A stretch of 9,599 nucleotides of DNA, taken from contig DATKCJ010000372.1 of NCBI GenBank assembly GCA_035513275.1, forward strand, positions 1-9,599, given 5' to 3'. This stretch comes from DATKCJ01 sp035513275. GTDB taxonomy: Bacteria; Verrucomicrobiota; Verrucomicrobiia; Opitutales; Opitutaceae. A model generated the notes under the pieces. That model saw only the letters and a program-made list of their open reading frames with translations. It made no database searches and had not been told where the DNA came from. The position numbers and the translations under genes were made by a program. Positions 5,824-9,599 of the stretch are shown piece by piece (within the stretch, counting starts at the first letter, position 1; every line of letters starts with the position of its first letter).

Positions 5824-7125
5824 CTACAGTTCCACATCAAGCATGATCCCAAAACCGGTGCGGCATTGCGCGCATAAGTCTGGGGACTTGGCATCGTGCT
5901 CAGCGAGGCTGTGCGGATAGGCCCGGGCACATTCCGGATTCGTGCACCGGGGCACACCCAGCATCTGCCCGTATGACGACAACGCCTGCTTGAGGAGGCG
6001 CTCGATCAACCTCGGTCGATGCGGGGTGTCGCCGTTGAAATCCGCAGTGAATCGGGCGGCTGAGATGATCGCCGATTTGCCACCTATTTGGGCAGAACCA
6101 AAAAGATAGTTGGTATCTGGAGCATACAGATCGACGGATGTCACGGCCAGGAACCGCTTCTGGCCGCGCTTAGCCGGCGTAATTGCGGCGTCGAACCATC
6201 TGAGCAGAAGACTGGCCTGCCATTGTTGCCCGCCTTGTTTGGACTCTTCGAACCGCGTATTGAAATCCTCCAAAGCAGTTTGGTCAGCTTCAAGCATCCG
6301 GCGGACCACGCTGATCACCAACTTGTCGTCCGATTCCAATTTGGCTTTGGTGACGGCCGTGAACTCCAATCGGCGAGTCAGTTCCGGATCCGTTTCCATC
6401 GCTTTGAGCAGGCGCCTCCGAAGATTTGCGACGACTGCATCCGCCGCGGTGCGGTCAGCCGGTGGCATCGCCATGCTCGACCGCCTCACTGACACTGTGC
6501 TGTTGGTTTTGAGCCTCAACGCGTCACGCAGCTCCAACAACCAGACATCACTCACGTCCCCCACTGGAACGAGGATCAATTCCGGGCCGCGCCTATTGTC
6601 CGCTGCGAGCTGCGGCACGACTTCAAGTGGCGGCATGTCGGCCAGTGCACGAGCCTTTCGGATGATTGAATCATCCTCCGCGTTCTCCGCGGCTTGCTTC
6701 GCCCGCCACTCGAGTTCAGCCGGTGCTCCTTCGCGCGCCAGAATTTCGCCATAGATCAACTGATACCGGTATGCCCTTGGATTCGCCTGCAAGAGCCGGA
6801 CCAGATATCGTCTTGCCTCGTTCACCTCGCTCCGGGAGAGCAACAGATCCACGAGCTCGGTAAGCAACGGCTCCGCATGCCGGACTGCGATATCGCCCGG
6901 CGACGCTGCAATCGGATCCACCTTTTGACGCAGCTCGGCGATTCTCTGCTCTGCATCCGCCTCAATCGGCGAGTCATTCGCGCCCACTCCGCCGGATAGC
7001 ATGACGATTCCCAGCAACCAGCACCTTCGAAAGACACACAGCCAGATACGATAGGCGTTCGAAGGTTTCTCACTCCCGAATCCCAGGGAGACTTCTCGCC
7101 GCACGATGGTGAGTCCGACGTTCAA
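5824..7125 (-). CDS. Exported archaemetzincin-like pseudoprotease
   Basis: This protein has 433 residues. A membrane or signal segment (about 35-49, CWLLGIVMLSGGVGA, possible cut before ND) is followed by a helical, TPR-like stretch (55-165). Residues 183-433 then resemble archaemetzincin (peptidase M54). ELILVPVGDVSD (182-193) is the domain start, and FLAVTSVDLYAPDTNYLFG (325-343) is the family core. The zinc region aligns without a gap to HExxHxxGxxHCx4C. At the metal and catalytic positions, however, it has S383, S384, Q387 and R393, while G390, C394, C399 and the final C418-x2-C421 remain. Proteolysis is therefore not expected, though the structural four-Cys zinc site should form. The methionine normally two residues after the second Cys is R401. 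The frame opens at a TTG (7125), three bases after the ftsZ stop; a GTG at 7104 is the alternative. GC content is lower than in ftsZ. The role is unknown; a binding or scaffold function outside the inner membrane is inferred. Confidence 0.75.
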   Translation of the reverse strand: MNVGLTIVRREVSLGFGSEKPSNAYRIWLCVFRRCWLLGIVMLSGGVGANDSPIEADAEQRIAELRQKVDPIAASPGDIAVRHAEPLLTELVDLLLSRSEVNEARRYLVRLLQANPRAYRYQLIYGEILAREGAPAELEWRAKQAAENAEDDSIIRKARALADMPPLEVVPQLAADNRRGPELILVPVGDVSDVWLLELRDALRLKTNSTVSVRRSSMAMPPADRTAADAVVANLRRRLLKAMETDPELTRRLEFTAVTKAKLESDDKLVISVVRRMLEADQTALEDFNTRFEESKQGGQQWQASLLLRWFDAAITPAKRGQKRFLAVTSVDLYAPDTNYLFGSAQIGGKSAIISAARFTADFNGDTPHRPRLIERLLKQALSSYGQMLGVPRCTNPECARAYPHSLAEHDAKSPDLCAQCRTGFGIMLDVEL

Positions 7126-7128
7126 ATG

Positions 7129-8418
7129 TCAGAGCAGCACCTTGATCCCCTTTCGCAGGTAAGTCGGCGTGTCGAGGTCCTGCCCTTCGAAGAGGAAACG
7201 GTCGGTGTTGTCGAAGCGCCCGCGGGCATCCCCGTCGGTGAAGGAGAACTCGTCCTGGCGCGCGGCCGCGCGTGCGGCTGCCGCGGCTGCTGCTGTCGTG
7301 GCTGCGGTGGGCCTCGCCGCGGGTGCCGGCGTGTCGGCTGCCTTGCGAGCCGCCGCCGAGGCGCGCACCGGGGTGTTTTGGATCGCCAGGCTCGGGGCCG
7401 GCGCGGCTGTGCGCCGCACGGGACCGCGCCCGATGTCGGAGGTGCCGATCACACAGAGCTCGATCCGACCGCTCATGCCCTCGTCGATCACGGCGCCGAG
7501 ATAGATGTGCGCGTCGCGACCGAACTGGTCGGCCACGTCCGCCATCATCTCGTTCACCTGCGCGAGCCCGAGGTCGGGGCCCCCGATGATGTTCACAAGG
7601 ATCCTGTCCGCCTTGCGCGAAAACTCCGGCGTGTGCAGTAGCGGGCAGGTCTTGAGCGACGAGAGCGCGTCGGCCACAGCGTTCTCGCCCTCGCCTGCGC
7701 CGAGACCGAAGAGCGTCTTCCCGCACTTCTGCGAAAACGCCTGCCGGAGCGTCGCGTAATCGAGGTTGATGAGCCCCGTGCGGTTGAGCATTGCCCAGAT
7801 CGAGCGCACACCGCGGCCGATCCACTCGTCGGCCATCGAGAACGCATCGAGCACGCTCGTGCGGTCGGGAGTCTCCTGCAGGAGAATATCGTTCGGCAGC
7901 GGGATCACCGCGTCGCAGGTGCGACGCAGCTCGGCGAGTCCGTCCTCGGCCTGCTTGAGCCGGCGGCCGCCCTCGAAGGTGAACGGCATCGTGACGAACG
8001 CGATCACGAGCGCACCGGCCTCGCGGAAGATCTCTCCGACGACCGGCGACGCACCGCTGCCGGTGCCACCGCCCATGCCTGCGAGGATGAAGACAAGATC
8101 CGCCCCTTCGGCGAGCGCCGCGATCTTCTCGCGGTCGCCCTCGGCCGCGAGCCGGCCGAGCTCAGGATCTCCGCCTGCGCCGAGCCCGCGTGTGACGCCG
8201 GCGCCGAGCAGGAGTTTCTCCTGCACGGGCGACGAGGCGAGCGCTTGCGAGTCGGTGTTGAGCACGGCGAGTTGCACGCGCCCGAGATTCTCCATCTTCA
8301 GGCGGTCGACTGCGTTCGAACCCGCTCCGCCGACACCGATCACCTTGATGGCGATCGCGCGGTCGGTGAGCATTTCCTGGTTCAGCGGCAGAATGTTTTC
8401 CGGTTGTTGGTCGGACAT
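7129..8418 (-). CDS. ftsZ: Cell division protein FtsZ (divergent T7 loop)
   Basis: This 429-residue tubulin-like GTPase forms the cytokinetic ring. The N-terminal GTP-binding domain shows VIGVGGAGSNAVD (26-38), NTDSQAL (54-60) and the tubulin signature GMGGGTGSG (114-122; the usual form ends GTG). The T7 loop reads NLDYAT (218-223). D220 matches E. coli D209, but the position of the second acidic residue (E. coli D212) is T223. The C-terminal domain continues to about 330. A variable linker rich in alanine follows (335-390). The end, DTPTYLRKGIKVLL (416-429), is the conserved peptide that docks FtsA and other partners. The ATG lies three bases after the ftsA stop, indicating coupling. No strong ribosome binding site is visible. 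The protein looks full length. Confidence 0.96.
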   Translation of the reverse strand: MSDQQPENILPLNQEMLTDRAIAIKVIGVGGAGSNAVDRLKMENLGRVQLAVLNTDSQALASSPVQEKLLLGAGVTRGLGAGGDPELGRLAAEGDREKIAALAEGADLVFILAGMGGGTGSGASPVVGEIFREAGALVIAFVTMPFTFEGGRRLKQAEDGLAELRRTCDAVIPLPNDILLQETPDRTSVLDAFSMADEWIGRGVRSIWAMLNRTGLINLDYATLRQAFSQKCGKTLFGLGAGEGENAVADALSSLKTCPLLHTPEFSRKADRILVNIIGGPDLGLAQVNEMMADVADQFGRDAHIYLGAVIDEGMSGRIELCVIGTSDIGRGPVRRTAAPAPSLAIQNTPVRASAAARKAADTPAPAARPTAATTAAAAAAARAAARQDEFSFTDGDARGRFDNTDRFLFEGQDLDTPTYLRKGIKVLL

Positions 8419-8421
8419 GGG

Positions 8422-9599
8422 TCAGGCGGTTGCGAAGAGTCTGGCGAAGCGGGTGAGGACGTTTTGCTTGCGGCGCGGCGCGCCGGGCATGCGTTCGGAG
8501 GCCTGGTTGAGGCCGTAGAAAAGCAGACCGAGCACGGTGCTGAACTCCGGATCCCGCAACTCGTCGGCGAGATTCGGCGGGTTCTCGCCGCGGCGTGCGG
8601 TCACGCCGAAGATGCGCGTCGCGAGGTCCTCGATGCCGGCGAGCCGCGAGCTGCCGCCCGTGAGCACGATGCCGGCGCCGAGTCGATCGGGGTCAAGCTC
8701 CGGTCCGAGGCGCTTCGTAACAACCTCGAGGAGCTCGGTGATGCGTGCCGAGGTTATCTGCTCGATCGACTGCCGCGGGAAGTGCCGGTCGCCGATCGCG
8801 AAGTCGCCGTTGAGCCAGACCTTCTCGTTCTTGTCGCGCGTGATGAGCGACGCGTGGCCGTGGCGGACTTTCATCACCTCTGCGTGCGCGGGCGTGAGCC
8901 GCAGGCCGAGTGCGAGGTCGTTCGTGAGATGGTCGCCGCCGAGCGGAAGGACGCCCGTGACCCACGGGTGCCCTTCACGGTAGAGCACGTAATCGGTCGT
9001 GCCGCGGCCGATGTCGATCACGAGCGCGCCGTGATGCCGCTCCTCGGGCGTCGTCACCATCGTGCCGGAGGCGAGGCTCGCGAGGATGATCTCGAGCACC
9101 TTCACGTTGAATCCGTTCACGATATGAATGTTGTCGCTCACCTTTCGCTCGTCACCGTGTGCGACCCAGTAGCCCGCCTCGAGGCGGCGGCCCGCGAGAT
9201 TCTCGGGCGATGGCACCGGCTGGCCATCGAGCCGGAACGGCCGGCGAAGGTAGTGGATAATGTTGCGATCGGGCGGCAACTGCTTCGCGCGTGCGAGCTG
9301 ACAGACTGTCTCGATGTCGCGCGCGCCGACGGTGTTGTCGGCGGACATCACGTTCACCGCCGCCTCGTGGTAGAATCCGTCGAGGTGGCCGCCGCTTTGC
9401 GCGAGGAAAACGCCGTCGACGCGCACGCCGGCGCGCTTCTCGGCGGCCTCGAGGGCGGCGTGCGTCGAATCGCTCGCCGCCTTGTAGTCGACGATGACGC
9501 CCTTGATCACGCCGTGCGACGCGCAATGGCCCATGCCGATGATGTTGAGGCGGCGTCCGCCCGAAATCTCGCCGATGAGGACGGTCACCTTCTGGGTGC
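8422..9599 (-). CDS. ftsA: Cell division protein FtsA, 5' end cut by window edge
   Basis: This actin-like ATPase tethers FtsZ filaments to the membrane. The reading frame stays open to the window end: the last codons give (G)TQKVTVLIGEISGG, matching the phosphate-1 loop that normally lies about 10-15 residues into FtsA. The GTG at 9588 is therefore an internal valine, and the true start lies outside. Counting that valine as residue 1, the FtsA-specific 1C domain spans about 75-175. The phosphate-2 motif is DIGRGTTD (192-199), where FtsA proteins usually have GGGTTD or GAGTTD. The segment LGGDHLTNDLALGL (216-229) follows, and the adenosine motif is LTGGSSRLAGI (309-319). The C-terminus RKQNVLTRFARLFATA is an amphipathic membrane-targeting helix preceded by a basic linker. 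The gene ends three bases before ftsZ. Confidence 0.95.
   Translation of the reverse strand, partial: TQKVTVLIGEISGGRRLNIIGMGHCASHGVIKGVIVDYKAASDSTHAALEAAEKRAGVRVDGVFLAQSGGHLDGFYHEAAVNVMSADNTVGARDIETVCQLARAKQLPPDRNIIHYLRRPFRLDGQPVPSPENLAGRRLEAGYWVAHGDERKVSDNIHIVNGFNVKVLEIILASLASGTMVTTPEERHHGALVIDIGRGTTDYVLYREGHPWVTGVLPLGGDHLTNDLALGLRLTPAHAEVMKVRHGHASLITRDKNEKVWLNGDFAIGDRHFPRQSIEQITSARITELLEVVTKRLGPELDPDRLGAGIVLTGGSSRLAGIEDLATRIFGVTARRGENPPNLADELRDPEFSTVLGLLFYGLNQASERMPGAPRRKQNVLTRFARLFATA

Noticed and set aside
5947..5979. Possibility that the missing HExxH is a sequencing or frameshift artefact
   Set aside because: The flanking motifs, including G390, C394 and C399, stay in register in the same frame. 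Four separate codons differ from the consensus by more than one base each, so a single error cannot produce this.
1..9599. CRISPR array, tRNA or rRNA genes, insertion sequence
   Set aside because: I saw no regularly spaced repeats, no cloverleaf with conserved TTCGA arm in a gap, and no transposase-like product. The only repeats are the short hairpins listed.

Overview
The window reads as a high-GC bacterial chromosome segment. The closest match in style is Verrucomicrobiota, perhaps Opitutaceae. This is an inference from the divergent FtsA/FtsZ pair, an FtsZ C-terminal peptide ending in LRKGIKVLL, a lone type II secretion N-domain protein beside its ATPase, and GC-rich intergenic hairpins. 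No 16S rRNA or other phylogenetic marker is present, so the assignment is tentative. Every gene called lies on the minus strand, so transcription runs from high to low coordinates.

Reading in the direction of transcription: ftsA (8422-9599, 5' end cut by the window edge) and ftsZ (7129-8418) form the end of a division cluster. Three bases after ftsZ begins a 433-codon gene (5824-7125). It encodes an exported, archaemetzincin-like protein whose HExxH metalloprotease site has been replaced, while the four-cysteine structural zinc site is kept. After a 67-85 bp gap comes a compact VapBC-type toxin-antitoxin pair (5134-5738, four-base ATGA overlap). Twelve bases later comes the ribosome-assembly GTPase obg (4099-5121). 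Next are a short stand-alone T2SSE_N/MshEN-like protein (3557-4072) and a GspE/PilB-family secretion or pilus ATPase (1841-3553), three bases apart. A 344-bp gap with several hairpins, including a REP-like double hairpin, separates these from a secreted GH13 alpha-amylase-family enzyme (129-1496). The last 128 bases hold only a stem-loop.

From ftsA to gspE the largest gap is under 90 bp, so read-through from the division genes into obg and the secretion genes is plausible. The only promoter-like signal seen inside the block is in front of vapB. The most unusual content is the inactivated archaemetzincin fused to a signal-anchor and helical N-terminal region, placed directly behind ftsZ. Second is the FtsZ itself, whose T7 loop lacks the second of two acidic residues normally needed for GTP hydrolysis. 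Third is an intact toxin-antitoxin pair immediately upstream of an essential GTPase.
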